A DNA stretch of 64,000 bases from Maridesulfovibrio ferrireducens. Its GTDB lineage: Bacteria > Desulfobacterota > Desulfovibrionia > Desulfovibrionales > Desulfovibrionaceae. Shown one piece after another: positions 26,782 to 36,235 of this stretch (position 1 is its first letter; the number at the start of each line of letters is the position of its first letter). Position numbers and translations under genes: made by a program. The notes beneath the pieces are model-generated. The model searched no databases and was not told the DNA's origin. It saw only the letters and a list, made by a program, of their open reading frames with translations. Location of the stretch: NCBI RefSeq assembly GCF_016342405.1, contig NZ_JAEINN010000001.1:310001-374000 (forward strand). The letters run 5' to 3'.

Positions 26782-27963
26782 CTAGTCATGCAACTCTTCA
26801 GCTTTAAATCCTTTTAAAGTCGTGATTGCAATAACAAAGACTATTGCTGATATTACTACTCCTGCATAAAAAATAGATTCCAGTCCAAATCCTGAATAAA
26901 TCAGTCCCATAAGTATCGGGGCGATGGTTTGTCCTACTCTGAGCAGCATTCCGTTCATGGACATGAAAATAGCCCGTTGTTCCATGGGAGCAATTGTGGT
27001 CAGCATGGACATTGAATTCGGAAGATTCAGTCCTTGTCCTAGGCCGAAAAAGCAGACGGGGATTATACACCAAAGCGCAGAGCCTGATTCCGGAATTAAG
27101 ACCATTGCAGTAGCATATGCGAAGGCTGAGAGTGCAATCATTCTTGGTTGCGACATTATTTTTGCCAGTCTTCCCAACTGCGAAGCTGCTAATGCTGTAA
27201 CAAATGAGGCACTTGAAATAACAAATCCTATCATCAGCGGAGAAGCTTCAAAACGTGAGTTTAGAAGTATGGGCAGATAGGTCACGATGGGGCCGTATAA
27301 AATAATAAAGGTCAGCATGGAAATTGCGAAAAGTCCCAGTACCTGCTTATTTTTCATGCCGCTTACTGCCGCGCTCAGGTATTTCATGAATGCGCCGTTT
27401 GATGAAGGCTCGGGGTTCTCAAGTTTGAAGGCGACGACCCATGCAAGTGGTAGAGCCACAACTGCTAGCAGGAATGGTGTTTGCCAGCTTATTTGAGCCA
27501 GTATTCCTCCCACTGCCGGAAAAATTGCGGTGCCGATGCTAAGGACGCTTGCATTCAGCCCCATGGCCTTGATTCGGTCCTGACCTGTGAAAAGGTCCCC
27601 TATTATGGTAAGGTTTATCACTCCGATAGCTGCGGCTCCAATTCCTTGAAAAAGCCGTAAAGCAAGCAGCCATTTGTAGTCGGGGGCAAAATAGCAGGCT
27701 ATTCCGGCTATTCCGAAAAGAATCAGCGAGGGAACAAGAATCTTTTTTCTGCCGATTCTGTCGGCAAAAATTCCTGCAAGAGGAGCAAAAATGATTCCCG
27801 GCAGAGTGAAAACGGTAAAGACTAAACCTATTGATGAAGGAGAAATATTGAGTTCCCTGATCATTAGCGGTAAAGACGGGATAATACTTGAGACTCCCAT
27901 GATGGCCATGAGGGTAACCGCGAATAAAATGCGGAGATTTTTATTTTTACAGAGATCTTTCAT
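26782..27963 (-). CDS. MFS transporter (drug efflux type)
   Basis: 393 residues, 12 helices. Has the MFS motif A GIFADRIGRKKIL after helix 2 and LFQGIGAAAIGV in helix 4, with motif C-like GPAVGGIL-type sequence (FPAVGGILAQ) in helix 5, which indicates a proton-driven exporter of the DHA1 group. Start placed at 27963 (MKDLCKNKN) since an AAAGGA element precedes it; a longer frame lacks such a site. Substrate unknown. Confidence 0.88.
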   Translation of the reverse strand: MKDLCKNKNLRILFAVTLMAIMGVSSIIPSLPLMIRELNISPSSIGLVFTVFTLPGIIFAPLAGIFADRIGRKKILVPSLILFGIAGIACYFAPDYKWLLALRLFQGIGAAAIGVINLTIIGDLFTGQDRIKAMGLNASVLSIGTAIFPAVGGILAQISWQTPFLLAVVALPLAWVVAFKLENPEPSSNGAFMKYLSAAVSGMKNKQVLGLFAISMLTFIILYGPIVTYLPILLNSRFEASPLMIGFVISSASFVTALAASQLGRLAKIMSQPRMIALSAFAYATAMVLIPESGSALWCIIPVCFFGLGQGLNLPNSMSMLTTIAPMEQRAIFMSMNGMLLRVGQTIAPILMGLIYSGFGLESIFYAGVVISAIVFVIAITTLKGFKAEELHD

Positions 27964-28118
27964 CAGATAGCAATCCTTTCCGAAGATGTAGATGAAGTGG
28001 CAAGCTACTCGCAAATTGTGGACACCGCAACATGAACGCCGCTCACTTTTATAATAAGTAATCTGTATACGAAAAATTAATAGAGTTTATTATTCTTATC
28101 AGTTAATTAAGAGCAACT

Positions 28119-28835
28119 ATGTTTAGATTACACAAAATATTCAGGTACAGCCCTTCCAAATTTACAGTGCTTCTGGGGTTTATGATTTCGCAGATTTTTT
28201 TAACCCCGATTGCCGGAAAATCAATTTATCTTCAGCAGATTTTATATTTTTACACATACTTAGTTCTTCTTTCAGCGGTTACAGCTATAATTGAAAGTCG
28301 AGCAAAACTTGTTGTTTTTATATCGCTATATGTAACGTCTTTTGTAAGTTCCGTTTTATTTTTTAAATTGCATTCCATCTACTGGCTTGGCGTAAGTGAA
28401 GCCTCTGATATGATGATGCTCGGGATCGCTATCTGGGGAATTCTGATCTTTATGCGCAAGCAGAAAAAAGTTACCCGCGACTTAGTATCGGGGGCAATTT
28501 GCGTGTATATGCTTTGCGCGTTGCTTTGGGCCAACGGGTATAGTTTGTGCGTACTTTATGATCGCAGCGCAGTTTCCGGTATTGATCTTGGTGAATCTGT
28601 TTTCGCTGTACGTAATATTCTTGTGTATTTCAGCTATATAACAATGATGACAGTTGGTTATGGAGAAATGCTTCCCGTTACCAATATGGCTAGGTCTTTA
28701 GTTATGTTGCAGGGTCTTTTCGGACAAATGTATCTGGCGGTTTTTGTCGCCGGAACTATAGGAATGTTTTTGGCACAGCGGGATAGGGGAAGTGTTGATG
28801 AAGAAGTTGAGTCTGAGAGCAGGAAGTTGGAATAG
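28119..28835 (+). CDS. Two-pore-helix type ion channel protein
   Basis: 238 residues. About four N-terminal helices (residues 15-140) are followed by a pore module: outer helix, selectivity filter MMTVGYGEMLP near 184-194, and inner helix LQGLFGQMYLAVFVAGTIGMFLAQ. TVGYG is the K+ channel signature. No C-terminal RCK domain. Predicted potassium channel of the Ion_trans_2 type. Confidence 0.85.
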   Translation: MFRLHKIFRYSPSKFTVLLGFMISQIFLTPIAGKSIYLQQILYFYTYLVLLSAVTAIIESRAKLVVFISLYVTSFVSSVLFFKLHSIYWLGVSEASDMMMLGIAIWGILIFMRKQKKVTRDLVSGAICVYMLCALLWANGYSLCVLYDRSAVSGIDLGESVFAVRNILVYFSYITMMTVGYGEMLPVTNMARSLVMLQGLFGQMYLAVFVAGTIGMFLAQRDRGSVDEEVESESRKLE

Positions 28836-28886
28836 ATCTTTAGCGTGGCGACAGAAAATAAATTCTGCCGCCGTACTAAATAAAAA

Positions 28887-30029
28887 TTAAAGAGCTGCGT
28901 CTAATAGCAGATTATCTCTGTGAATTGCTTCGGGGAAAGGGCATTTGCCCAGAATGGATTCTATTTGATCTGATTTATGACCGAGAATCTTGTTCATGTC
29001 TTCGGAACCGTAACAGGCTAGTCCTACAGCAACAGGTATACCGGATTTGCTGACAACTCGTACAAGTTCGCCCGCTTTAAAATCACCTTCAACCGCAGTT
29101 ATACCAGCGGGAAGTAGACTTTTACCTCCGGCCATCAGTGCCTTTTTTGCGCCTTCGTCGATGATCAGGTCACCGGCCGGGTCACAGTTGTATGCAAGCC
29201 AGAATTTACGGCCTGATACGCACTTTTCATCAGGAACAATCCATGTACCGCATTCTTCACCGTTAAATACCCGCTCAATTACCATGCGGTCTTTACCGGA
29301 TAATATCAGTGTCGGAACGCCGAGCTGGGCCGCTCTGTGAGCTGCTCTCATTTTAGAGAACATGCCGCCTGAGCCTACTGCTGTTTTTCCGTCGCACATG
29401 GCGTCGAGGTCCAGCGACCCTATATTCTCAACATGGGAAAGTTTTTTTGCGTCGGGATTTTTGTCGGGATTTTTATCAAAGACCCCGTCAGCGGAAGTGA
29501 GGTTAATGAAAAGATCAGCTTCCACAACATTCAGAATTAAACTTGCCAGAGTGTCATTGTCTCCGAACTCGAGTTCCTGAACTGCAACAGTATCATTTTC
29601 ATTAATGATAGGAATTACCCTCCATTCAAGAAGTCTTGAGAGGGTATTGCGGACATTGAGAAAGCGGTCACGGTGTTTTAAATCATCGCGAGTGAGCAAA
29701 ATCTGTGAGGAAACCAGTCCGAATCTGCGGAAGGTTTCATCATATTCGTGCATAAGCCTGCTTTGTCCGATGGATGAAGCAGCCTGTCTGGCCGGAAGAT
29801 CTCTCAGCTTCTGCCCTGAAGGAATAGATTTACGTCCGGCAGCAACAGCGCCGGAAGAAACCAGAACAATATCAACACCCCGTTCATGCAGAGTTGCCAG
29901 CTGATCTGCCAGTCTGCATATAAGGCCGAGGTTGATGCCTTCTGACGTGGTCAGAACGGCACTGCCGATTTTTACAACAATTCTTTTAGCTTCGCGAAGA
30001 GTCTCAAGCCTGTTGCTCATCTTGCTCAT
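28887..30029 (-). CDS. proB: Glutamate 5-kinase
   Basis: 380 residues. Amino-acid kinase domain (VVKIGSAVLT, LVSSGAVAAGR, NENDTVAVQELEFGDNDTLAS, GTGGM-like SGGMFSKM) followed by a C-terminal PUA domain (GKSLLPAGITAVEGDF). First step of proline synthesis. The start at 30029 overlaps the obgE stop by 26 bases with AGAGGAAAAAG upstream, so translation is coupled. Confidence 0.93.
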   Translation of the reverse strand: MSKMSNRLETLREAKRIVVKIGSAVLTTSEGINLGLICRLADQLATLHERGVDIVLVSSGAVAAGRKSIPSGQKLRDLPARQAASSIGQSRLMHEYDETFRRFGLVSSQILLTRDDLKHRDRFLNVRNTLSRLLEWRVIPIINENDTVAVQELEFGDNDTLASLILNVVEADLFINLTSADGVFDKNPDKNPDAKKLSHVENIGSLDLDAMCDGKTAVGSGGMFSKMRAAHRAAQLGVPTLILSGKDRMVIERVFNGEECGTWIVPDEKCVSGRKFWLAYNCDPAGDLIIDEGAKKALMAGGKSLLPAGITAVEGDFKAGELVRVVSKSGIPVAVGLACYGSEDMNKILGHKSDQIESILGKCPFPEAIHRDNLLLDAAL

Positions 30030-31050
30030 CTTTTTCCTCTTGATTCATGGTGTTGAATCTGTCCCACATATCTTTTAAAAGCAGGTCAACTCCGTCTTTG
30101 TGCAGAGCGGATATAAAGTAGATGTTGTCGTTTGCTTCCTTAGCTTTTTCTTTCAAAGTCGCAAGGTCTTCTTCGGAAAGCAAATCGATTTTGTTGATTA
30201 CACGGAGCTGAGTTTTTTCTGCAAGTTCTTTATCATATATGCGGAGTTCTTCGTCCAGCATATTGAATCCTTCAAAAGGATCGTCAAGGCTGAGGTCGGC
30301 TGCGCTCAAAATATGAACAAGAAATCTGGTGCGTTCAACATGTTTCAGGAATCTATGTCCCAGTCCCAGCCCTGTGCTGGCTCCTTCAATCAGTCCGGGA
30401 ATGTCGGCTATAATGAGCTTGTTGCCCATGTAGTCCTCAATAACTCCAAGATTAGGAACGAGGGTGGTAAACGGGTATGCTGCGATTTTAGGTTTCGCAG
30501 CAGAAATTTTAGAAATAAAGGTCGATTTTCCAGCGTTAGGAAGTCCAAGTAAACCAATATCTGCAATAATTTTAAGTTGCAGACGAAGTCTTTTTTCTTC
30601 ACCGGGGAAGCCGTCTTCCGATTGTCTGGGAGTCTGGTTTACGGAGGACTTGAAGTGAATATTACCACGTCCGCCATCGCCTCCCTTACATATAACAACC
30701 TGCTTGCCTTCTTTTGTCAGGTCAGCAAGCAGTTTCTCGGAACCGTCTTCGTATACTTCATATACGAGAGTTCCGATAGGCAGGTCGAGAATTGTGTCGT
30801 CGGCAGCTTTACCGTACTTATCACTGCCCTGTCCCTGCATTCCATTTCTAGCGTCATAAACTCTTTTCAGTCTGAAGTCGTAAAGAGATAACAGGTCAGA
30901 GCTTCCGCGAAGGATTAAATCTCCGCCTTTACCGCCGTCTCCGCCGCAAGGGCCACCTTTTGGGATGTACCTTTCACGTCTAAAGGCTACGCATCCGTTG
31001 CCGCCTTTTCCTGATCGCACTGTGATTGTTGCTTCATCAAAAAATTTCAT
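30004..31050 (-). CDS. obgE: Ribosome-associated GTPase Obg
   Basis: 348 residues. N-terminal glycine-rich Obg fold (GKGGNGCVAFRRERYIPKGGP), then GTPase domain with G1 GLPNAGKST, G3 DIPGLIEGA, G4 NKID. It acts in large ribosomal subunit assembly. The order rplU-rpmA-obgE-proB is conserved in many bacteria. Confidence 0.95.
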   Translation of the reverse strand: MKFFDEATITVRSGKGGNGCVAFRRERYIPKGGPCGGDGGKGGDLILRGSSDLLSLYDFRLKRVYDARNGMQGQGSDKYGKAADDTILDLPIGTLVYEVYEDGSEKLLADLTKEGKQVVICKGGDGGRGNIHFKSSVNQTPRQSEDGFPGEEKRLRLQLKIIADIGLLGLPNAGKSTFISKISAAKPKIAAYPFTTLVPNLGVIEDYMGNKLIIADIPGLIEGASTGLGLGHRFLKHVERTRFLVHILSAADLSLDDPFEGFNMLDEELRIYDKELAEKTQLRVINKIDLLSEEDLATLKEKAKEANDNIYFISALHKDGVDLLLKDMWDRFNTMNQEEKDEQDEQQA

Positions 31051-31070
31051 TGAATTCCTTCCTTGAATGA

Positions 31071-31098
31071 CCTGAGAAGGGCCTAGCCTTTTCTCAGG
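31071..31098 (-). other. Hairpin between rpmA and obgE
   Basis: CCTGAGAAGG can pair with CCTTTTCTCAGG with a small bulge. No long T-run follows, so it may be an attenuator, processing site or weak terminator that lowers obgE relative to ribosomal protein genes. Confidence 0.4.
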
Positions 31099-31230
31099 CA
31101 GGAATATTCTCGGATAAAATATAGATAAAGCTGTGAGTATACCTTTCGAGTGCCTTTTGAATAATCAGGCATGCACTCTAGGGGGCTGTCACAGCGGGAT
31201 AAGGGAGATCCATGTATGTATTCCAGACAA

Positions 31231-31269
31231 GAAAAGGCAGAGGACGCATTTATCAATGCGACCTCTGCC
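31231..31269 (-). terminator. Strong hairpin after rpmA
   Basis: GGCAGAGG-ACGCAT pairs with ATGCG-ACCTCTGCC over a short loop, ending in TTTTC on the minus strand, 25 bases after the rpmA stop. Likely full or partial terminator of the ribosomal protein operon. Confidence 0.7.
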
Positions 31270-31293
31270 CGAAAAACTTTCGGCCTGAAATAA

Positions 31294-31563
31294 TTAGGCT
31301 TCGGCAGGAACGATGAGAACTCTGGTTTTGCTACGGTTGTTGCGGATATACTTTTCGTATTTCACAACGCCGTCAACCAGTGCAAACAAAGTCCAGTCTC
31401 TACCAGTACCTACATTTTTGCCGGGGTGAATTTTAGTTCCAACCTGACGAACTAGGATACTTCCAGCCAGAACTTCCTGACCAGCATAACGCTTAACACC
31501 GCGGCGTTTCGCATTACTATCGCGACCGTTTTTCGAGCTACCGCCCGCTTTCTTATGTGCCAT
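31294..31563 (-). CDS. rpmA: 50S ribosomal protein L27
   Basis: 89 residues. Begins [15 protein letters not shown] and contains [21 protein letters not shown] and [17 protein letters not shown], the canonical L27 sequence. No extra N-terminal cleavage peptide of the Firmicutes type is present. Confidence 0.97.
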   Translation of the reverse strand: MAHKKAGGSSKNGRDSNAKRRGVKRYAGQEVLAGSILVRQVGTKIHPGKNVGTGRDWTLFALVDGVVKYEKYIRNNRSKTRVLIVPAEA

Positions 31564-31596
31564 TTTAAATCTCCTTAGTTAGGACTTGTCGTCAAG

Positions 31597-31908
31597 TTAA
31601 GCTTGTATAGCTTCAACTTTGATTCTTGTATAATCCTGACGATGACCCTGTTTGGTCTGAGAGTCTTTCCTGCGTCTTTTCTTGAAAACGATGATTTTTT
31701 TATCACGGCCGTGTTCAAGGATTGTGCAGGCAACTTTCGCGCCTTCAACGTAAGGAGCTCCGATTTTAATATCTTCGCCCTGACCGATGAGAAGAATTTT
31801 ATCAAGATCGACCTTGGTGCCTGCTTCAACGTCCATTTTCTGGATATTGAGTTCCAAGCCTTCTTCAACGCGGAACTGCTTGCCGCCAGTCTCTATTATT
31901 GCGTACAT
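31597..31908 (-). CDS. rplU: 50S ribosomal protein L21
   Basis: 103 residues. MYAIIETGGKQFRVEEG at the N-terminus and KKRRRKDSQTKQGHRQDYTRIKVEAI at the C-terminus are L21 signatures. First gene of the rplU-rpmA pair, 33 bases before rpmA. Confidence 0.97.
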   Translation of the reverse strand: MYAIIETGGKQFRVEEGLELNIQKMDVEAGTKVDLDKILLIGQGEDIKIGAPYVEGAKVACTILEHGRDKKIIVFKKRRRKDSQTKQGHRQDYTRIKVEAIQA

Positions 31909-31980
31909 TTGTAACTAACCTCCATCATGTATAAGAGAGGGGAAAGTATCCGTAACTCGATGCAAAAGTCAAGCGCGTAA

Positions 31981-34900
31981 TTAACTTTTTTTAGCATAAT
32001 TAACGCTTAAGTCCAACATCGGAGAAATAAAGATATTCTTCCCTTTATTGTTGCGGATTACAGGGCAGTTTCGGCCCATGCACTCCAGATTGGTATCCAT
32101 TTGGTTGCACACCATATGCTTGTCTGCAGTAATACGCAAGCCCATAATTTCTTCTGATATTTTTGCGAAGGCTTTAAGGGCAAGCCACGAGTCTCTCTGA
32201 CAGCATCTTGCAGCTTCAATGTCAGCAATTAATTGAAGCGCAGCAAGAGTTCCCTTCTGAGCGGTAGATCTTAGGTCGGGTGTCAACGGAGTGGCTTCAA
32301 GAATAGCACTTATTGCTACTCCTACACCTATTGCTGCGCCGCAGACTCCCATAAATCCGCAGAATCCACCGGCAATTTTAGCTCCGCGTGAAATTGCGGT
32401 TTCAATTACTTTGTTGTCTATTTTCCCGCCGCTGTTGCGGTAGGCGGCAACTATAATTCCCGGAACCAGGGCGTGATGCTCAGGGCCGTGCATGGGGATT
32501 GCCGGATGATTTCTTATTTTCATAAGAAGGTCAATCATATCTGTTTCAGTGCTGCTTGTAAGCAGATGCGGCAAAACTTCAATTCCGTCTTCTCTGTGGC
32601 AATTATCACAGACAAAGTGTTTGTTTACGCAGTAAGCATTGGCCTCATGTTCTTCTCCGCAGTATGCGCAGATTCTTTTTTCATATCTGGTCAGATAGTT
32701 CAGTTCAGCACCGCAGACCATGCAGCCACTCTTATTTTTCATGCTGACAGTGTGGCCAGATAAGAGGGGAGCTGTAGGCCCGTCAAAAGAATCAGGAGTC
32801 GGACAGCAGCAGGACTCGCCTACCATCATATTAGATATGACACCTTCATCATTAAGAATGAAGATTTGCTCTCCCATTTGTTCGGCTTCTTTTTCGGAAA
32901 TTTCAGTGATGCTTCCCGGGACAAGCAATTCTCCCTGTGCGGTCTGTCCTGTTGAAAACGGACCTCTGAACATGATTTTTGTCATTTTCTCAGTAGACGG
33001 TTTCAGTGCTGAAAATGTCAGAGAATAAAAATTGTGCCCGCCGACAACTCTGTATGGGAAACGCTTGATCATACAAATTGATTTGAATCCAGCTTCTTCG
33101 AGTAGCCCGACAAGGTTTTTCAGAGTTTGCGCTCCGGCGATACATTCTCCGTGCAGCTTGTCATCATTACGGATTTCAGGGCCGGGTTCAGTTTCGCAGA
33201 CAACATCCGAAATTGTCAGCCTGCCGCCTGGTGCTAGAATCCTTAACATTTCAGAAAATGTTTTGCGCTTATCGGTGGATAAATTCAGAACACAGTTGGA
33301 AAGCAACAGGTTTGCGCAATTATCTTCAAGAGGGATAGATTCAAGATATCCTTTGCGGAAATCCATATTGTCATAGCCCAGATTGGCGGCAACAGCTTGT
33401 TGCCCTTTGCGCGAATGGGCGAGCATGGGATCAAGCATATCTATTCCGGTGACTTTGCCCGAAGAACCCACCATTTTAGATGCAATAAAACATTCTATCC
33501 CGCGTCCGCTGCCGAGATCTACAACGTGTTCTCCAGACAGAATTTGTGCGTCCATAACCGGAGAACCGCATCCGTATCCTCTGAATTTGAATTCCTCTGG
33601 AATGTGGACCATAAGCTCAGAATCATAGCATGCAGGGTTTAAAATATCTTCTTTGGCTGTGTCGGCAGCATCTGTGTAAAAGTCTTTTACAACTGTAAGG
33701 CTGTCCTTACCTGCGACAGCTAAGAGGCAGTTGGTGTGAGTCAGCGCCACTTTGCCGTGTTCTGAACATTTGTCGAGCTTGTCACCCATTTTAAGGAGCA
33801 GTTTCGGAGAATCGTGGCCCGGACTTTGCGCGGCTTTGTCTGTGATCAGTTTTAGAGCAGTTTTTTCATATAGCCCGGTGTAAGGATCGTTACCGGTAAA
33901 ATCTCCGCTGTGCATCCAGCTGTGATCAGTGTCACCGCCGCCAAGAATAAGCTTGAAGGGGGTAGACAGATTTTTGCCGGTGGTTTCACGTATATCCGTC
34001 AGAATACGACTTTCTTTCCAGCCCTTTTCAAGGTTTTTATCAAGAGGGGTGGCAAGCTTTTCAATGCCGACAGTTGCTGGAGAAGGGTACAGCTTATTGT
34101 CCGGTCCAATTGCCAGAGATTCCCATCCGGCAGTCGACCCATCGTGAATAGTTCCGCAAGGAGCAAAAATCATGCTTTTTATTGCTTCGATATTGTCGAT
34201 TGTTACCCCGGTGCGTTCTCCTGTCTCTATTGCTTCAAGCAAATGAGTGTAAATAATGTCCGGATCAACAAAACGCTGCGCTTGTCCTCTTCCTCGCACG
34301 AAATACCACATGAAATGAACGTTTGAAGCTCCGGTCTCAGCCGCTAATTCAACTACATCCTTCATCTGAGTTACATTTGATTTTGTAACACACATGGAGA
34401 TTGTAAAGGGAATGGTTTCGGATGAAAGCCATTTCAGAGAATTTTCAAGGGCAGCAAACATGCCCGGTCCTCTGATTTCGTCATGTGTATCTTTTATGCC
34501 GTCAACACTGATTTGCAGGTGGCAGCGTTCAAAGTCATAGCGGTGTTTTGAAAAGAAATTTTTAGCATTAAGGCCGTTGGAAAGAATTGCAACGTGGCTT
34601 GATTCAATTTCAAGCATTCTGTTGATGATTTTGTCCGCACCCGGGTGAATTAATGGTTCTCCGCCAGTCAGGGCAAAAAGTTTACAGCCCAGCTTTTCAG
34701 CCTGATCGGTCAAATCGAGAACTCTTTCGATTGCTAGCTCCGGCTGTGCTTCGGAGGAAAGTGATGAGGCTGCGGAAGGTGATGAAGCGAATAGACAGTG
34801 ATTGCAGCTCATGTTGCAATTGTTGGTCAGGTGAAACCAAAGTTCGCGGAGAGTGTCTAGTTTAAGGAGTTCTTTCCTGCCCGGGTAAATACTAGTTGCT

Positions 34901-35088
34901 TCATCCGGTAAGCGCATAAGAAATTTTTCATCGGCAATGGATAAACAACTGTTTTCATCTTCGGATAATCTTTGGAGCAGGGCATCGCCTGCCGGAGTGG
35001 GGACAAACCAGTCTGGAGATTTCGGTCTGATATAAACAGGGGTATTGTCGTGTGAGATTCTAGTCCACTCGCTGAGTTTAAAAGGCAA
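31981..35088 (-). CDS. Three-domain radical SAM / methyltransferase / DUF5714-like fusion
   Basis: 1035 residues. Residues 85-340 are a radical SAM domain with CNMSCNHC (C91, C95, C98) and TGGEP near 140, then a linker. Residues 480-690 are an ArsM/UbiE-like methyltransferase (RGYGCGSPV, VVDLGSGRGIECFIA, LSNCVLNLSTDKRK, APGGRLTISDVV). Residues 770-1035 are a Cys-rich part with zinc-ribbon pairs (CMVCG, CAYCG, CDNCH) and a domain I assign to the DUF5714 type (GPEHHALVP, GGFCGFMGVCGAAIG, AARCCQRDSWLALKAF). ESCCCPT lies between. Resemblance to arsenic methyltransferases is in the middle domain only. It may methylate or modify a metalloid or thiol compound; function unknown. Confidence 0.75.
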   Translation of the reverse strand: MPFKLSEWTRISHDNTPVYIRPKSPDWFVPTPAGDALLQRLSEDENSCLSIADEKFLMRLPDEATSIYPGRKELLKLDTLRELWFHLTNNCNMSCNHCLFASSPSAASSLSSEAQPELAIERVLDLTDQAEKLGCKLFALTGGEPLIHPGADKIINRMLEIESSHVAILSNGLNAKNFFSKHRYDFERCHLQISVDGIKDTHDEIRGPGMFAALENSLKWLSSETIPFTISMCVTKSNVTQMKDVVELAAETGASNVHFMWYFVRGRGQAQRFVDPDIIYTHLLEAIETGERTGVTIDNIEAIKSMIFAPCGTIHDGSTAGWESLAIGPDNKLYPSPATVGIEKLATPLDKNLEKGWKESRILTDIRETTGKNLSTPFKLILGGGDTDHSWMHSGDFTGNDPYTGLYEKTALKLITDKAAQSPGHDSPKLLLKMGDKLDKCSEHGKVALTHTNCLLAVAGKDSLTVVKDFYTDAADTAKEDILNPACYDSELMVHIPEEFKFRGYGCGSPVMDAQILSGEHVVDLGSGRGIECFIASKMVGSSGKVTGIDMLDPMLAHSRKGQQAVAANLGYDNMDFRKGYLESIPLEDNCANLLLSNCVLNLSTDKRKTFSEMLRILAPGGRLTISDVVCETEPGPEIRNDDKLHGECIAGAQTLKNLVGLLEEAGFKSICMIKRFPYRVVGGHNFYSLTFSALKPSTEKMTKIMFRGPFSTGQTAQGELLVPGSITEISEKEAEQMGEQIFILNDEGVISNMMVGESCCCPTPDSFDGPTAPLLSGHTVSMKNKSGCMVCGAELNYLTRYEKRICAYCGEEHEANAYCVNKHFVCDNCHREDGIEVLPHLLTSSTETDMIDLLMKIRNHPAIPMHGPEHHALVPGIIVAAYRNSGGKIDNKVIETAISRGAKIAGGFCGFMGVCGAAIGVGVAISAILEATPLTPDLRSTAQKGTLAALQLIADIEAARCCQRDSWLALKAFAKISEEIMGLRITADKHMVCNQMDTNLECMGRNCPVIRNNKGKNIFISPMLDLSVNYAKKS

Positions 35089-35166
35089 AGGGATTTCTCC
35101 GTTTGAAAGATTGTTTTTTAATTTTAAATGAAAGGCAGGAGGACGATCTTAGTCTATTTATGACCG

Positions 35167-35847
35167 TTAAATCAAGGTCTTTGCCAGAACCAGAACTTCC
35201 ACTCTTTCGGCTCCAGCATCATATAATGTACTGGCGCATTCCTGAACAGTCGATCCGGTTGTATAGACGTCATCGATCAGCAGAATCTTTTTTCCGGCGA
35301 CGGTTGCCGGATTCGCAGTAAAAGCGTTCTTGATATTTTCGGTACGCATCTCTTTAGAAAGCGTGCTTTGCGGAGTAGTTTTACGATTTCTTACAAGAGC
35401 GCGGTCAGAAATTTTAGCGCCTAATACCGAGGCCGCACTGCGTCCTATTATCCGGCTTTGATTAAATCCTCTTTTGCGTAGCCGCGAAGGGTGAAGAGGA
35501 ACAGGAATAATAATGTCAGGGCGGGAGGACTCGGGAATTGATTCGGCAACACCGGTTGCGAACTGCGAAAGGAGTGCGCTGTAACCGAAGTTGTTATTGA
35601 ATTTCCAATCTAATATTAAATCGCGAAGCAGGCCGCGGTATGGTCCGTAAAAGTAAATTCCTTTATGAGGGGCCTCTTCTTCGTCATGAACAGAACCTTC
35701 GATAAGTTCAGAATAGCAATCAGGGCAGAGAAGTTTTTTATTCGAATGCGGTGTACGACAGATCGGGCATCTTTTTTCAGTAAAGATTGATCTTAATCTG
35801 TCGAATGCGGCAATCGGTGAAAAGTATGAAATAAAGCCGGAGATCAT
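35167..35847 (-). CDS. ComF-family phosphoribosyltransferase-like protein
   Basis: 226 residues. An N-terminal zinc-finger (CPICRTPHSNKKLLCPDC) precedes a PRTase domain with IIPVPLHPSRLRKRGFNQS and the PRPP loop ILLIDDVYTTGSTVQEC. ComF proteins act in DNA uptake and recombination-linked processes. It follows the receiver gene by 10 bases in the minus-strand operon that begins with the predicted selenoprotein. Confidence 0.9.
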   Translation of the reverse strand: MISGFISYFSPIAAFDRLRSIFTEKRCPICRTPHSNKKLLCPDCYSELIEGSVHDEEEAPHKGIYFYGPYRGLLRDLILDWKFNNNFGYSALLSQFATGVAESIPESSRPDIIIPVPLHPSRLRKRGFNQSRIIGRSAASVLGAKISDRALVRNRKTTPQSTLSKEMRTENIKNAFTANPATVAGKKILLIDDVYTTGSTVQECASTLYDAGAERVEVLVLAKTLI

Positions 35848-35857
35848 AAAATAAGCT

Positions 35858-36235
35858 TTAATCAGTGAATCTGGAAATTATTTTAGCCAGTTCAGTTTTA
35901 ACAATCGGTTTAAGCAGAAAACTGTTATATCCACAGTCCAGACATTCTGTGAGCAGGTCTGCATTGTCCCCTGTAGTCATGGCAAAAACAGGTGTAGTTA
36001 TTCCTTCGTTTCGTATTCTTGATACGACTTCTGTCCCGTTCATTTCGGGCATATGAACGTCCATCAGGGCCATGTCGAATTCTTCATTATTGAGCTGTTC
36101 GAGAGCTTCACTGCCGTTTACTGCAAAAACAGGCTTAATTCCGAGCTGGGCCAGATAAGTTTTGAGCACAAGGCGGACCGGACGGGAATCCTCCGCAACT
36201 AGAATTTTGAATTTTGATAGATCTTTACAGCTCAT
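35858..36235 (-). CDS. Single-domain response regulator (receiver)
   Basis: 125 residues. CheY-like receiver: acidic pair ED near residue 16 (LVAEDSRP), phosphoacceptor Asp in MALMDVHMPEMNG, Thr in FAMTTGD, Lys in LLKPI. No output domain. Start at 36235 is chosen because GGAG precedes it and its ATG overlaps the upstream stop (ATGA). Partner kinase is not in the window. Confidence 0.88.
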   Translation of the reverse strand: MSCKDLSKFKILVAEDSRPVRLVLKTYLAQLGIKPVFAVNGSEALEQLNNEEFDMALMDVHMPEMNGTEVVSRIRNEGITTPVFAMTTGDNADLLTECLDCGYNSFLLKPIVKTELAKIISRFTD

